Assembly: GCA_964036665.1 (NCBI GenBank)
Contig: OZ038526.1
Location: 3,038,001-3,102,000, forward strand
Origin: Gordius sp. MW1
Lineage: Eukaryota; Nematomorpha; Gordioida; Gordea; Gordiidae
DNA length: 64,000 nucleotides
Direction of reading: 5' to 3'
A model generated the notes under the pieces. The model worked only from the letters and a program-made list of their open reading frames with translations, was not told where the DNA came from and did no database searches. The stretch's first letter is position 1; every line of letters begins with the position of its first letter. Made by a program: the position numbers and the translations under genes. Positions 1 to 12,662 of this stretch are shown piece after piece.

Positions 1-391
1 CAAAATTTATTATTTTAACTAATGGCGTAAATGACGGGGGGGGGGGGAACGGGAAATTCCCTCCCCACAGATTTTTTATGAAAAAATTATTTTAGATCTA
101 AAGTTTTTATTTTATAGTTGTGCAACGTAACTGACCAAGTTAATTATTTATAATGACTTTCTTTATGCTTTATACCAGATTTTATAATTTTAATGTTGAA
201 ATAAAAATGTTATAAAATTTTTTTGGATTTCTACTTTATAGTTGTGCAACGTAACTGACCAAGTTAATTAATTATAATGACTTTCTATATGTTTTATACC
301 AGATTTTATAATTTTGACGTTAAAATAAAATGTTATAATAATTTTGGAAATTTCCCCCCCCCCCTGAGGGAGAATCCTGGCTACGCGCCTG
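1..391 (-). repeat. TIR-like dispersed repeat with internal tandem duplication
   Basis: The right end (360-391) reads, on the minus strand, CAGGCGCGTAGCCAGGAT followed by a G run, the same terminus seen on the plus strand at 59225 and 59323. The interior (about 110-215 and 236-335) holds two near-identical ~125-bp units with GTTGTGCAACGTAACTGACC, and their ends match the reverse complement of 59280-59320. A G run at 37-48 may be the other end or a third unit. No coding sequence is visible, so this is a non-autonomous element of unknown superfamily; the window edge may cut it. Confidence 0.6.
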
Positions 392-479
392 ACGTAATAT
401 GATAATATCTAACGATTTAAAGTGCTACTCTATTACTATGGTAGTAGTAAATAGTGGTTAAAAGATTTTGGGATTGGAT

Positions 480-823
480 AATTTCTAGTCTAACGGGCAA
501 ATTTTATTAATAAGGCCGGGCAGCTCTAATGGTTTGGGCATGGCTGAGCGGACACTTAGAAGGGTTCAGGCGGGGAATTTAGTTAAAACTTTAGACCGGG
601 CCGGGTTTGGGCAGAAAAATTTTAACAAATCCGACCTCTGTTTGCGACATCACAAATTCGGGACTAACGGACAAATTTAATATTTCGTGCCGGGCAATTC
701 GGGCAGCTTTAACGATTCGGGCGGGCTCGGGCGGACACTTAGATGGGTTCGGGCGGGCAGATTAATTATAAAATCGGGCCGGGCCGGGTTCGGGCTGAAA
801 AATTCTAACAAATCTGACCTCTG
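480..823 (+). repeat. GGGCCGGGC-rich hAT-like non-autonomous element, partial
   Basis: GC-rich blocks (GGGCGGGCTCGGGC and similar) occur twice in degenerate tandem and match, in reverse complement, the repeats at 32789-33314 and 59648-60738. The right end ATCTGACCTCTG is the terminal inverted repeat of those copies. The left end is unclear. No target duplication could be defined here. Decayed copy with no ORF. Confidence 0.6.
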
Positions 824-1431
824 ATTTCAACCATGTCATTTTGCGCTATACAGTCAATTTACCTTACTTATTATTTTAAAAATTTGAACAAACGTCAATA
901 TATAATATTATACAAAATATAGATGGCGCTATATTATTAAACGAGCTTTCATCACAGTCTTTACATTTTTAATTTTTATGTATTGTGGAAATGATATTTA
1001 TTTTAGAATGCTGTTTTTGATATCTACCCAATTCAAAAATTTTTAATATACCTTTTGTTTATACATCCTCAAGAATAAAGGATCTTATGTGTTGAGAGGA
1101 TTTCTGTCCGGTCAGAATGGTGAAGATTTTGAATTATAATTTAAAAAATTTGCTAATTGAAGAATAGAATTTGTTCTACATTTTGATTTTAACAAAACTA
1201 CTATCAGTATCAAAGAATGAAAAATGGTTTTTATGATTTGTATATATATATCAATTATCGATTCATTACGCGTTGTGCATGCGTACACAAAAATCATTAA
1301 TGCGTGATGGGGACATAATAATATACGGGAGAAGTAATACACCACGTAGGAAAAAAACAACATAACAAAGCGTGGGGATATGGAAATGGGTGCCACAAAA
1401 TCATTTAATTTGCAAAAGTGGATGTTATTTA

Positions 1432-2560
1432 AATGCTCAGTAATAAATTAAGAAATGCTCAGTAAACTGTGCTCAGTGTTTTTTTAAAGTGCTCAGTTAA
1501 AATTCAAAATTGCTCAGTGAATTCACTTTAAAATGCTCAGCTTTAAATTAAAAAATGCTCAGTTTTTTTGCTAAAATGCTCAGTTATATAAATTCATAAT
1601 TTGTGATATTAATTTAATTTGCGCTTATATTTTATAAATAATATTTTAATTGGTATATATTTTTTTTGATAAATTAAGAACTTTGCCCCCTCCCTTTTTT
1701 GTCCCGTTGGTCCCCCCCCCCCCCCACCTTATTGTTTATTTCTCACCAGAGGGGAGGGGGGTGATTTGCCCCCCCCGTTCTTTTTTACCCTTTTTCTCAC
1801 CTGGTAGGAGGGAGGTGGATCCCCCTCTTTTTTACCCTCTTTCTTACCTGGGGAGAGGGGAGTGATTTGATCCCCCTCCCTTTTTCCACTAGCCCCCTTA
1901 TTTTTTACCCTTTTTCTAACCAGGGGGGAGAGGGTTAATTTGCCCTCTCCTACTTTTTTACCCTTTTTCTCACCTGGGGGGAGGGAGGTGATATTACCCC
2001 CCCCCCTTTTCTCACCATACCCCCCTCCCCCCTCCCTTTTGGTGAGGAAGAGGGCAAAAAAGGGGCCCCCCCCCCGAATGAGAAAGAGGGTAAAAAAGGG
2101 GGGGGGGGTCAAATTACCCCCTTCCTCTCCCTGGTGAGGAAGAGGATAAAAAAAGCGAGGGGGGGGGGGTGGGCAAAAAATAAAGGGGGAAGGCAAATCA
2201 CCCCCCCCCCCCTTCCCCTCTGGTGAGGAAGAAGATAAAAAATAAGGGGGGGGGGAATCCCCCCCCCCTTTCTGCGGGTGAGAAGGGGGTAAAAAATAAG
2301 GGGGGTGAAAAAGGGGGGGGGGGCAAATCACCCCCTTCCCCCAGGTGAGAAAGAGATAAAATAAATTTCAGTTACTGAGCAAAAATTTACTGAGCAGCAT
2401 AGAAATAATAACTGAACAAATGAATTAATTACTGAGCAAATAATTAAATTACTGAACATTAAATTATTTACTGAGCATTTAATTATTCTACTGAGCAATT
2501 GATTATTCTACTGAGCAAAAATTGAATTAAATACTGAGCACAATAATTTGTTCTCTCCAA
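1432..2560. repeat. Inverted TGCTCAGT arrays flanking a G/C tract
   Basis: From 1432 to 1585 the octamer TGCTCAGT recurs about every 20-30 bases. From 2375 to 2545 its complement ACTGAGCA recurs with the same spacing. Between them (1680-2350) lies a strand-asymmetric minisatellite of pyrimidine-rich units that turns into purine-rich units near 2035. A related right-arm copy is at 49864-50090. Organisation resembles a non-autonomous element with many subterminal repeats. No transposase is present and the family is not recognised. Confidence 0.55.
1680..2350. repeat. Polypyrimidine/polypurine minisatellite
   Basis: Units on the pattern CTCACC(T)GGGGGGAGGG...CCCTTTTT are repeated roughly every 60 bases. 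Pyrimidine-rich units on the plus strand (to about 2030) are followed by purine-rich units (from about 2035), so the tract is itself a large imperfect inverted repeat. Long open frames on both strands here are proline/glycine/lysine-rich artefacts of the repeat, not genes. Confidence 0.75.
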
Positions 2561-2649
2561 AAATTACTAATATTATAATCACTACTTTACCATGGTATCA
2601 TTAAAATTATGGGAAAAAGGTACACATTTCGTGCGTTGATGAGCAGTCT

Positions 2650-3595
2650 ATCTAGTCTATGGTTGCATTAGCGAAGAATGCCCCCTACACCGAGATGGTA
2701 AGCAAACTGGACCATAAAGCGGACATAAGGCTTATATATAAATTGGCCAGGTAAGAGAGAAGAAAAGTTGTGATGTTGGAGTTTTTAAAATATTTAAAAA
2801 GGAGAAGGGTCAAACATTAAAGCTGAATGAAATGATGGAAAGTTGGAAAGGATATTTTAAGGAACGTATGACTATTGCAAATGACAAAGATTCCTTTCCC
2901 TATATTGAACCAAACATAAGTATGGTCGTACTCTTTTAGGAAGGATGAAGTTATGACACAAACAGAATGCAAAAAGGAAAGGCTAATGGCCCAGATGGAA
3001 TACCTATAGAAGCATTGCTCGGATGCCGTGAAGAAGGAGTCATGACCATAACAAACCTCTTAAACAAGAATTGACAAAAAAGCGAATTCCTAAGCAATGG
3101 AGCGATAGCACGATTATACCCTTATTTAAAGGCAAATGAGACCCTCAGGACTATTTCAGTTACAGAAGTATCAAGTTACCACTCCTTGAAGCTTATGGAA
3201 AGGATCTTAGTAACAAGGCTAAAAAACGAGGTAGAAATAATGGCTAACCAATTCGGATTTGTGGTTGGCGAATCCACAATCGACTCAATCATCGCATTAA
3301 TACAAATGATGGATAAATATGGTGAAATAAAGAGACCTACATATGGTTTTTATTGACTTGGAGAAAGCTTATGACACGGTCCCTCGCGATAATATGGTGG
3401 TGCTTTAGAAAACAAAATATCCCTAAAGCATATATACGAGATATGCAAAATATTTATGAAGCCTCAAATTCGTACCTTAAGACGACATAATAATTCTAAA
3501 CCTTTTCGCGGGTTGATATTGGATTGCATCAAGGATCTGCTCTAAGTCCCTTTTAATTTAATATAAAAATGAACACGATAACGAGAAACCATAAA
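2650..3595 (+). pseudogene. Non-LTR retrotransposon reverse transcriptase relic
   Basis: Translating across several frames gives, in order, the landmarks of a LINE reverse transcriptase: KANGPDGIPIEA near 2985, a PKQWSDSTIIPLFKGK-like segment near 3090, a QFGF..G.STIDSI segment near 3250, VFIDLEKAYDTVPRDN near 3345 and LHQGSALSP near 3525. These belong to the common animal/plant endonuclease-RT group (RTE/Jockey-like; exact clade not assigned). The catalytic YxDD box is missing because the element ends near 3590, where gypsy sequence begins. Stops and frameshifts are frequent, so it is dead. Confidence 0.75.
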
Positions 3596-4605
3596 CGCCA
3601 TCTTCTTGCATGCTTCAAGAGCGTTAAACGATAGTGAAAGCCGATATTCGACGATCGAACGGGAGGCGCTGGCGGTGTTCTATGGGCTAAAAAAGTTTAA
3701 TGAATATATACAAGGACGAAGCGTTACTATTATGACGGATCATAGACCGCTAGTATATATATTTTACCAAAGCAAAGAGGCAAGGAACAATGGTCACCAC
3801 GACTAACTAGATGGGCGCTTATGGTATCAGGTTACACGACGAGGTTTAAGTACAACAAGGGATTCAAAAACGCTGCAGATTTCTTGTCCAGTAGCGAGGA
3901 AATGTCAGAAGACTCTACAAATCCATTTATATCATTAAACGTGGTGAGACACCACACCTTGATCCAGGGCTACGTCAGTTAAAAGAGTGAATAAACAAAA
4001 CACAATGGTCACTTATGGGCTAAAACGCTCCTACGAAAAACACCTGCCCAAGTTTCACGAGTCAAAAAACATAATCTTTTACAAAGGGCGACGAATATTA
4101 AGTCCGGCCAAGTTAAGAGGAGCCGTACTTCAAAGACTACATAGGGGCCACGTGGGAATCAAGCGAATGCAAGAAGTGGCGTGGCAGTATATATGGTGGC
4201 CTACTCTCGACGATGACTTATTGAGCGTAGCAAAAGGGTGCCGAAATTGCAATTACACGGCCGCGGCGGCAAAGAAGGCACCGTTAATAAAGTGTCAACC
4301 TAGCCATAGACCTTGGGTTCAAGTACATATCGATATCATGGGTCCTCTCAGGGGTAGGTCATACCTGGTTATGGTGGACAATAGCTCGAAATGGGTAGAG
4401 GTGTTTAAATTAGAAGACACCACATCAACCACCATTATAAAAAAACTTGCCGAAACGTTTGCTAGATTTGAAAATCCACCATGTTTAATATCAGATAACA
4501 GCCTGCAATTCAAAGGGCAGGAATTACAGAATATTTGCAAGATGAGAGGGATTAATCAGCGATGGACAGCCCGGTATCTATTCATTCGACAAAAATTTAA
4601 CTGAC
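3596..4605 (+). pseudogene. Ty3/gypsy RNase H-integrase relic
   Basis: An RNase H tail (3606-3800; SRYSTIEREALAVFYGLKKF and TDHRPLVYIF motifs) is followed by a one-base frameshift near 3785, then an integrase zinc-binding region and core (3987-4604). The zinc region shows H-x3-H (HRGHVGIKR) and C-x2-C. The integrase core keeps the first two catalytic aspartates (HIDIMGP and ISDNSLQF, the latter with S where G is usual). It ends before the third acidic residue. Protease, RT and LTRs are absent. Fragment, not functional. Confidence 0.8.
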
Positions 4606-5600
4606 AAAATGTCTATGAATATTTTTTGACCAACCAGAACGAAAATGCTTATCGAGAGGGGTTTACAGAGACGAAAACTTTACTATAACAAGAAATCATG
4701 GCGACATTCCCCATACAATTAATGTTTATGATTATGTATATCTTATCTTCATAATAGCTTATCCAAACTATGGATCTATTGATAATGCTCAGGTTTCTCA
4801 ACCTCTACAAACATTGGAAACATTGGACATCAACAATGTTACTAGTAAGCTAATTTTAAAATATATCCTAATCTTTTAGATATATTTAAAAAAGTGAGAG
4901 CAATCAATAATCAAAGTGCAAAATCATATTCATCCATCCCAACCACCACCAACTGTAAGATCATTTATTCATAAACCAGTTAATTTTACACTTGTTTTAG
5001 ATTTGAGGGCTCTGCTGCAGAAACTATACAGAGTGAAATATCATATTCATCCATTCCAATGTTAATGAATATATTGACAATATATCCAACTATTTGTATA
5101 TTTAATCACATAACATACAAATAAAACATACCTTCTTATAAATAAATTTTGCACATTACATATACATTATTTAAAGTTTGAATGTAAACTATTATCTTAG
5201 TCTAAAAAATATTGTAAAATGGTCATCACTAACATTACCACCCTCAAATATTTCTCATGTCTTACATTATTTAAGCTGTAGTAATTAAACTTTCATTTTT
5301 ATAACTACATCTATTCTATTAAAGGTATATTATCAGGAATAAACAAAATATTTACACATTGTCAAGTTTATTTTATATAGTCATCACTAACATTTTGATA
5401 ACAATTTAAAATTTCTCATGTCTTACCTTATTTAAGCTCTAGTAATTAAACTTTCATTTTTATAACTACATCTATTTATAATGTATGATGGTTGTAAGTA
5501 AGGGTAGGTTATAAACTTTATTTCACACACACCATATATATATAATACGAATGAATAGCGAGATTAAATGAAAGAGGATATTAAAGTTATGCCGAATGTG
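4606..5600. repeat. AT-rich stretch with a ~165-bp partial tandem duplication
   Basis: No gene seen. Two near-identical blocks of about 55 bases (5264-5320 and 5430-5484; AGTAATTAAACTTTCATTTT core) lie ~165 bases apart, and related CATCACTAACATT words precede each. A short palindromic-looking AT run (TATATATAAT) near 5537 has no assigned role. Confidence 0.5.
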
Positions 5601-5607
5601 TAAAAGG

Positions 5608-8082
5608 TAGTGCTGTAAACATTGGTAAAAAAATCGAACGCGTTCAGCGTTCATTGACAAACGAACGCGTTCACGTTCGTTTAAAAAAAAAGGACGTGAA
5701 CGCGTTCACGAACGTTCAAAATTTTATGATAAATTTTTTTAAAATTTAATTTAATATAAATAAATGTCTTATATTTTTTAATACAATAAATAGCCATGAT
5801 AAAAAATGATAGTTTTATTTCGACAATATTATTATAAATCAATATAATTTAATAGAGCGAATATAAAGATTACTTAAAATTTTTTTTTATTGATATTTAA
5901 TAATAATTGTTTCTCGAAATTCTCGTCTGATAAGCAGAAACGCTTGGCAGTAGCATTAGCTATACTAAAAACCCGCTCCACAGGGATAGATGAGGGGATT
6001 GGAGTATTATACTTAATAAACAAATTTTTTAAAGGAGGAAATTTATTAAAAACATTTAATGTTTTGTCCCTCGCTTCAAAAAATTGCGACAAAATATCAT
6101 CCTCCAATCCCCCCTCTACTTCCTCGTCAAAAAATGATATTTCGGAATTGACGGCTCTTTCGTTATCATTTCTAGGGGTTTCAATCCCTTTTTTCAATAA
6201 CACTAAAAAATTATTCTTTATAGGTTCATCTCGAAGTTTAATCCAAAGCCATTGACGCTTGAACATTGGATGTATAATGGCCGAAAGAAGATATTGATCT
6301 TCATATATATGTTGAAATCTTTAAAAAAAGAAAATATATGCAATTTATTTGATAGTAATAGGTTTATTATCTTTTATTAATCCCATTTAATACAGCGTCA
6401 ATCAATGGTTGACCATATTTTAGGCTAGTAATTTTTTTTAATTTTAAAATAACTATTGTTATTGTTGGGGTCAAATAGCCCAAATGCATATTTTCCTCAC
6501 TTTCTAAAATAGTGAGAGCGGTAGCAACAGGTTCCATGATCCGTTTTAATATTTAAAATTTATTATAATTGTCGTGTCCTTGCACCCGAGAATTTATATT
6601 TTAAACACCCCCCCCCCCCCACATTCGATAGAAACTTACTTTACGCATAGTCATGACAGTTTATACCACTACGCTAAATATAGATTGTTACCACTTCGCT
6701 TTTTATTACCTATCTCGAGCGAGCGAATTTAATTACTTCGCGTTAGTTAGTGTTATTACACAATCATCATGATTAATTAATTTTAATTCCTCATTCTCAT
6801 TTTTCATATATTTGTGTTTCGCCTAGTTGAATAAAAAATATACTTTTGGAAGACTAATTAATTTAGAAAGATAATTGTCCTCCCTTTTTGGGGGAGGACC
6901 TAAAGCCTTTTATCATTATGAAAATTAGATTATTCTTAAATAAATAAAATTCTAATTCGGACAATTAAATAAAAAGTTCTTAAATTGGACTAGGGAAATA
7001 AAGTTTTGTTTTATGAAAACAAAATAATAATATTTATCCTAAAAAATTTTATTAGGACTTACAGTTCAGTATTCTTCCAAAAATATTTTATAATTGGTTG
7101 GAAGCCTTGCTAATCCTCCCATGTCGCATACTTTGTCAAAAAAATGAGGTTTATCTTTAATTAATGAGTCTATTTATTTTAAGGAATTATAATATGAATT
7201 CCATCTTGTAACAACAGGTCTTATAAGCAACCTTGATAAATTTTTCTTTACATCATCAGCAAATGATGTCGACTGATTTTGCTTGTTCCATAAATTTTTG
7301 CATTTATCAAATGCACTTTTTAATATGTTTTTAAAAGATGGAATTTCTAGTGCCTTTTCAGCATAGACACTTGCCACTAGATTAAGATTGTGGCATGCCC
7401 AAGAGTGATGTTTTGGGAGGTAAATCAAATTTTCCTGCCTACTTTGATATTCAAATATTTCAATTAATGGAAATGACACAATTTCATCTTCCTCATCTTC
7501 AGATATTTTCTCAAATAACCTATAATTTGTTTAAAAATATAAAATGATTTGATGATTAAATTCGATCATCCTTTATTTGAAACGATTGAAAAATATTTTT
7601 CATATTTTGGCCATGGCAATTTCAATTCATCTGATTCTGATGATTTTGAATATTCAGAATCTGAAGATGACGACGATATAATATTATGATTGTCCATATT
7701 AACCTATAAATTAAACTATAATTAATAATATCAAATTAATTAACTTTAATCTTATCTTCTTTTGCACTTTATGTTTATAGTATGTTGTTAAAAGTATTTC
7801 GGAATTGGTAATAGGAAACAGGAAAAACAGCTGATTGAAAAATATAAGACTTTTTTGTTAAAAATTCGGTTTAACATTAATTTTTAAATAAATAAAAAGA
7901 AAAATTAAAAAGGGTTTTTAAAATTGAACGAACGTTAATTTGAACACGTTCATCAAAAAAAGGAACGCGTTCACGTTCAAAGTTCACCAAAAAATAAAAG
8001 AACGCCGTTCATTAACGCGTTCACAAAATTTGAACGCGTTCCGTGAACGCGTTCATATTGAACGCGTTCGTTTACAGCACTA
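5608..8082 (-). mobile_element. hAT transposon with perfect 8-bp target duplication
   Basis: The terminal inverted repeat TAGTGCTGTAAAC starts at 5608 and its complement ends at 8082. The 8-bp direct repeat GTAAAAGG flanks it exactly (5600-5607 and 8083-8090). Both ends carry clustered copies of the 10-bp palindrome GAACGCGTTC (5636-5715 and 7925-8070), plausible transposase binding sites. A hAT transposase relic lies inside on the minus strand. The 2475-bp size fits a hAT element. A shortened relative sits in a SEC24 intron (43583-44579) and a truncated end at 27040-27238. Confidence 0.93.
5874..7660 (-). pseudogene. hAT transposase relic
   Basis: Read on the minus strand. A start region near 7680-7560 is rich in Ser/Asp/Glu. 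The 7174-7479 frame carries the RNase-H-fold hAT segment (CHNLNLVA and RPVVTRWNSYYNSL motifs). The 5874-6266 frame is the C-terminal dimerisation domain (PIPSSIPVERVFSIA followed by KRFCLSDENFEKQLLL). The frames are not joined into one ORF; they are separated by stops (some could be introns), so I treat it as broken. Closest in the window to the copy at 43905-44339. Confidence 0.8.
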
Positions 8083-8092
8083 GTAAAAGGTA

Positions 8093-11000
8093 ATGCGGAT
8101 GTTGATAATTCCAAATGCGATGGATAGAAGAATAATGGTAACTCCAATTCGACGTAAAATTCCAATTCGTTACTTGATGTCGCCAATGTTTAAAACGCCA
8201 CAATATTCCCTTTCCAAATTACTTTGGCTGGTTCTTCCACCTCTTGGGTCGTTGCTTCAGCTTGAGTTTCGTCGGCAATCTGTAAGGATGGCTCCTCTCT
8301 ACTTAGATGGCAGGGATTTAAACTGTCTATTGAGACTGAATCTCTTTTATTATTTTTTTCTATGACGAAGTATTTTGGTTCACGTTTCAATACTTTGTAA
8401 GGACCGTCATGCGTTGGAGAGAGTGGCCTACGCACAGCGTCGTTTCTGACAAAAACGTGCGTTGCTTTGAACAGATCTATGCTAACTTGTTCTTTTGTTG
8501 TGGCATGGTGTTTTGGTATGGGGTAAGGAATTTTCGCCAAGGTCCTCCTGAGCTTGTCAACAAAATGATGTTGTAATGGGTCAGATTCGGTTTTTAGGAA
8601 GAAGTCTCCTAGTAGTCGTAAACTCGTACCGTACACCAATTCTGCTGTTGTTGCTCCTATGTCTTCTTTAATAATTGAACGTAAACCTAATAATATCAAT
8701 AGTAAAATTTCGTTCCACTCAGTCTCGCCGGCGGCTTTTAACGACTCTTTAAGTTGTCTGTGGAATCGTTCGACGAGTCCGTTTGCTGCGGGATGGTAGG
8801 CGGTTGTTTTAATATGTGTGCATCCTAAGAGTTGGAAAGTTCGCGGAAGAGAGATGATTGAAACTGAGGTCCTCTGTCGGTGGTAATCGTATGCGGCACG
8901 CCAAAGTTTGCAATCTAGTGCTCTATCAACTTTTTCGCGATCGTCTCCGTGGATGTATCATTCAAGGGAGTAGCCATGCGCCATCTGGTGAAGCGGTCTA
9001 CTGCCGTTAATAAATGTTTATATCCATTTGACGGTGGTAGTGGTCCTACCAAGTCGATGTGTATGTGAGCGAAACGGGCGTCGGGTTGAGCAAAGGTTCC
9101 AGGTAGCGTAACTGTGTGTCGTTAAACCTTGCTTTGTTGACATCTTATGCAAGTTCTAGCCCATCTAACAACGTCTTTGTTTATTGACGGCCAGACCACT
9201 CAATTTGTAATTAGTTTCAGAGTGGCGCGTATGCCTAGGTGTGATATAGCGTGAAAATGGTCAAAAACTGTTTTTCTGAGTGTTTCTGATGACCGGTCGA
9301 GGTTTGGCAGTTGAAAGATCGCAAAGGATTTTTCTCTCGGATCCTGGAATTGGTAATAACTGTAACTTCAAAGATGATGAATTCTTTAAGTTTTTCAGGG
9401 ATTTGTCATTTATTGGTTGTCTGCTAATCTCTTCCAGATCGGGCATTTCTGGTAACTTGATAGCATCCACTCCTAACCGAGAAAGTGCGTCCGCGACTGA
9501 ATTCGCTTCGCCTTTGATGTATTGTATATCTGTGGTGAATTAAGATATAAAATCCAGTTGCCTGGTTTCTCGCGGCGAGTATTTGTCAGGTTTCGCATTA
9601 AATGCGTAGGTTAAAGGCTTATGGTCGGTAAAAACGGTGAAGTGTCGGCCTTCTAACATGTGTCTGAAGTGTTTGATAGATAGGTAGATGGCGAGGAGTT
9701 CTCGACTGAATGTGCTGTACCGTGATTGAGCTGGTTGAAGTTTAACCAAAAAAATGCCACAGGCGAAGTTTTTTCTGCTATAGTTTGTTCCAACATTGCA
9801 CCCACCGCTGCATTGGAGGCGTCTGTCGTCAAGGTAATTTTGGTTTTTGGGCTGGTGTCCAAAAAATTTAGAGTAGTGAATTCACTGAGCGCGGCTTTAG
9901 CCTTGTCGAAAGCTTTCCTCTGACTGTCGTTTAAAACCACGGATTTCCGAGGGTTTTTGATTATGTCAGTTAATGGCTGTAGGGTGTGCGCCATTCCTGG
10001 TAAGAATCTCCGGTAGAAATTTATCATACCGAAGAATCTCCGGAGTTTTTTACTCGAATCCGGAATTGGAAAATTTTGTATGGCATCAATCTTCTCCGGT
10101 AGGGGGGTTATACCTGTAGAAGAAATTCTGTGTCCTAGAAATTCTAATTCTCCGAATTGGCACTTGGCAGGATCGATTCTCAAATCTCTTGTAGCCGTTG
10201 CAGGACGGTTTTTAGGAGCCTTTCATGGTGCGTGTCGGACGAACTAGCTAATAGTATATCTTATATATAAAAATGAAACTATGTATGTATGCCGCCACCA
10301 ATTTTGGAAAACTACCAGACCGATTTGGCTCAAATTTTCACAGTTTATTCCTGACACTCCTGAGCGTGTTTTAAGATTTGTTCCAGCCAAATCGGTACAG
10401 TAATTTTCGAGTTTGTTTTATACGTTTCGACGTTTAATCGAATGTCAATCAAACGCACCCTGCGTATCTATCGTTTGTAATGTGATAAATGTAGGCATGT
10501 GCTGTTTTTACGATTTGAAACATTGAGTATCAAAGTCATTTTTTTGCTTATTTTTCACGTCAATTATTAATTTTATTAATATAGGACGGTAGTGTCCCCT
10601 CCTGCGTGGCTAAATAAATTAAAAAATCTAATTTTGTCATTTTTTGCGCGTTAAATAAGGAGAAAAATTAAATATATTTTAATAAAATGACAATAAATGT
10701 TGATATATCTCAGTTCTTCGGACATTATTAAGTTCATAATTAAAAGTTTTATTCAGAAACAAATAATTTAATTGTGATATTGTTTCTTAATTACAAAAAA
10801 TTAAAAAGAATTGGAAGGGCCAGGGGGCCAAAGATGGGGGGGGCATGGGGCCAGGTTTTCTCTCTTGGGTGGGCCTGGGCCTTGAACACTCTTTAACTAT
10901 TTGTTTAAAAATCTTTGCATAATAAACACTTACCAATTATATTTGATATATTCTTAATCTATTGAAATTTATCTATAAGTTGATATATATTCTGCTAATA

Positions 11001-12640
11001 CACCCGGGTAAATGGCAAAACAAAGTTTGCCGGGTCAGCTAGTCATCTATATATGAAAATTACGTCGATAAACCTTAGGAAGGTTTGTGCGGCGTTTTTC
11101 AGCCCAAAAGGCATTCTACGAAATTCGTAGAGTCCTAACGGTGTCGTTACGGCTGTCTTGCAGATGTCGTCTTGTGCAACCGGAATATGATGGTAAGCTC
11201 TTACCAAATCCAATTTGCTAAAAACACTTTTTCCGCATAGATTTGCTGTGAAGTCATGTATGTGGGGATTGGGTATCGGTCGGGAACCGTCACTTTATTC
11301 AAGCTTCTATAGTCCCCGCAGGGTCTCCAGTCGAATGATTTTTTGACAGCCAAATGTAATGGCCCAATTACTTTTTGACTCACAGATGATACCTAATTCC
11401 AGCATATATTCGAACTCCTTTTTGGCTGCACTTAATTTATCGGGCGCCAATCGTCTGGGGCGTGAGTGCTGGGCTGGTCCTTTTGTCAGAATGTGGTGTC
11501 GTACGTCGTGCTGTGGGATTTGACCCGTAAAGTTTAATGGTGATGTGAGCGACGGAAAGTCTTTTAATATGGCCTCGACTTTAGAATTCTGATGAGTGAA
11601 TGCTACACAAATTCCACATGTTTGGTGCTGTGAGGCGAATCCTTTTGAGGATAGATGTGTCACTCCGTCGATTAATCTTTTGTTTATAATGTCCACAATT
11701 AGATTGTGTTTGTGTTTGTGTAACAGGTCAGCTCCTATAATCGGCGTATGAACGTCTGCTATCAGGAATATTCATTGTATCTCACGTCTTAGGCCTAGGT
11801 TTAGAGCTAACATCTTTTGTCCAAAGGTGCAAGTGTTGCTTTTTTTGGCAGCTTGCAATACCGGACCATTTGGAATTTTTGGGAAATTGGCTGGTGGTGG
11901 AATAATGCTAACTTTGGCGCCGGTGTCGATAAGAAACTTTTGTTTCGACGTTTGGTCTATAACGTAGAATAGACGACTGTTTGAATCCGTGCCAGCAGTA
12001 GCCGTCGTCTGGGCCACCCGGCCTGTTAGTTTTTTTTATTGTCATCCGTGAAGGCGCAGGGCTTTACGCATTTGCGGGCCTTGTCATGGAATTTGGAATG
12101 ATAATAACAGTATGGGTGCTTTTGTGCTCTGTTCCGTGAATTCTTCTTGTTCGTACTCTTCCATGGTAGGATCGTTGAGATAAATTGTTTATCTGTAACT
12201 CTAAATTACTAATTTTTTGTGTTAAATCCTGTATTGCCTTGTCACTATCAGTGGATTTAGCTATAGTAGTAATATTATTATTTTGTGAAATTGTTTCATA
12301 TATTCGGTCAGCGACTTCAGCTAAACTTGATAGAGATTTTTCTTCAGGTTAGAATTCCAGTAATCTCTTTAGGCATTTTGTTTATCTTTAAGTTCATAAG
12401 AATTGTATCGCTCATTTGATGCTCTCCTAGTAGGGACTTTAAGTGTCGCAGCAATTGTGAAGGAGATTTCTCATTCATGTAAATCTCTTCGAATAATTTT
12501 TGTATCCTCTTTGTGTCACTCTGTCCAATTCTTTTAATCAATGCTTGTTTTAAGGCATCATATGGATTCTCTTGGGATGTTAAGGATGAGATCAGCGACC
12601 TCCTCTACCACATCTATGGGGAGAGATTCTAATAAATATG
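8093..12640 (-). pseudogene. Ty3/gypsy gag-pol relic, interrupted by a Helitron
   Basis: Minus-strand order is gag (12344-12541, with a CYYHSKFHDKARKC zinc-finger-like segment near 12060-12130), aspartic protease (11772-12017, FLIDTGAKVSIIP), RT (11050-11700 and 9900-10258; CGDYRSLNKVTVPDRYPIP, LEFLGHRIS), RNase H (9540-9749, STFSRELLAIY and FTDHKPLTYA), integrase (8700-9250; HIDLVGP, TTDRGPQF and NGLVERFHR keep the D, D, E triad), and a C-terminal tail (8190-8699). The YIDD active-site box is cut by the Helitron at 10259-11042. Several frameshifts and stops exist and LTRs were not identified. The hAT element at 5608-8082 lies directly beyond the tail. Confidence 0.85.
10259..11042 (+). mobile_element. 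Non-autonomous Helitron
   Basis: Starts with TC (TCTTATATATAAAAATGAAA) and ends with CTAG. A hairpin GGCAAA-ACAAAG-TTTGCC lies just before the 3' end, seven bases from CTAG. Host bases are A on the left and T on the right with no target duplication. These are the defining Helitron signs. A second full-length copy in reverse orientation is at 57031-57838. No Rep/helicase coding sequence is present. Confidence 0.92.
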
Positions 12641-12662
12641 CATATTTTACCTTCTGAGAAGA

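Noticed and set aside
1729-2331. 200-aa Pro/Gly/Lys-rich ORF on the minus strand
   Set aside because: It follows the period of the G/C minisatellite and has no domain.
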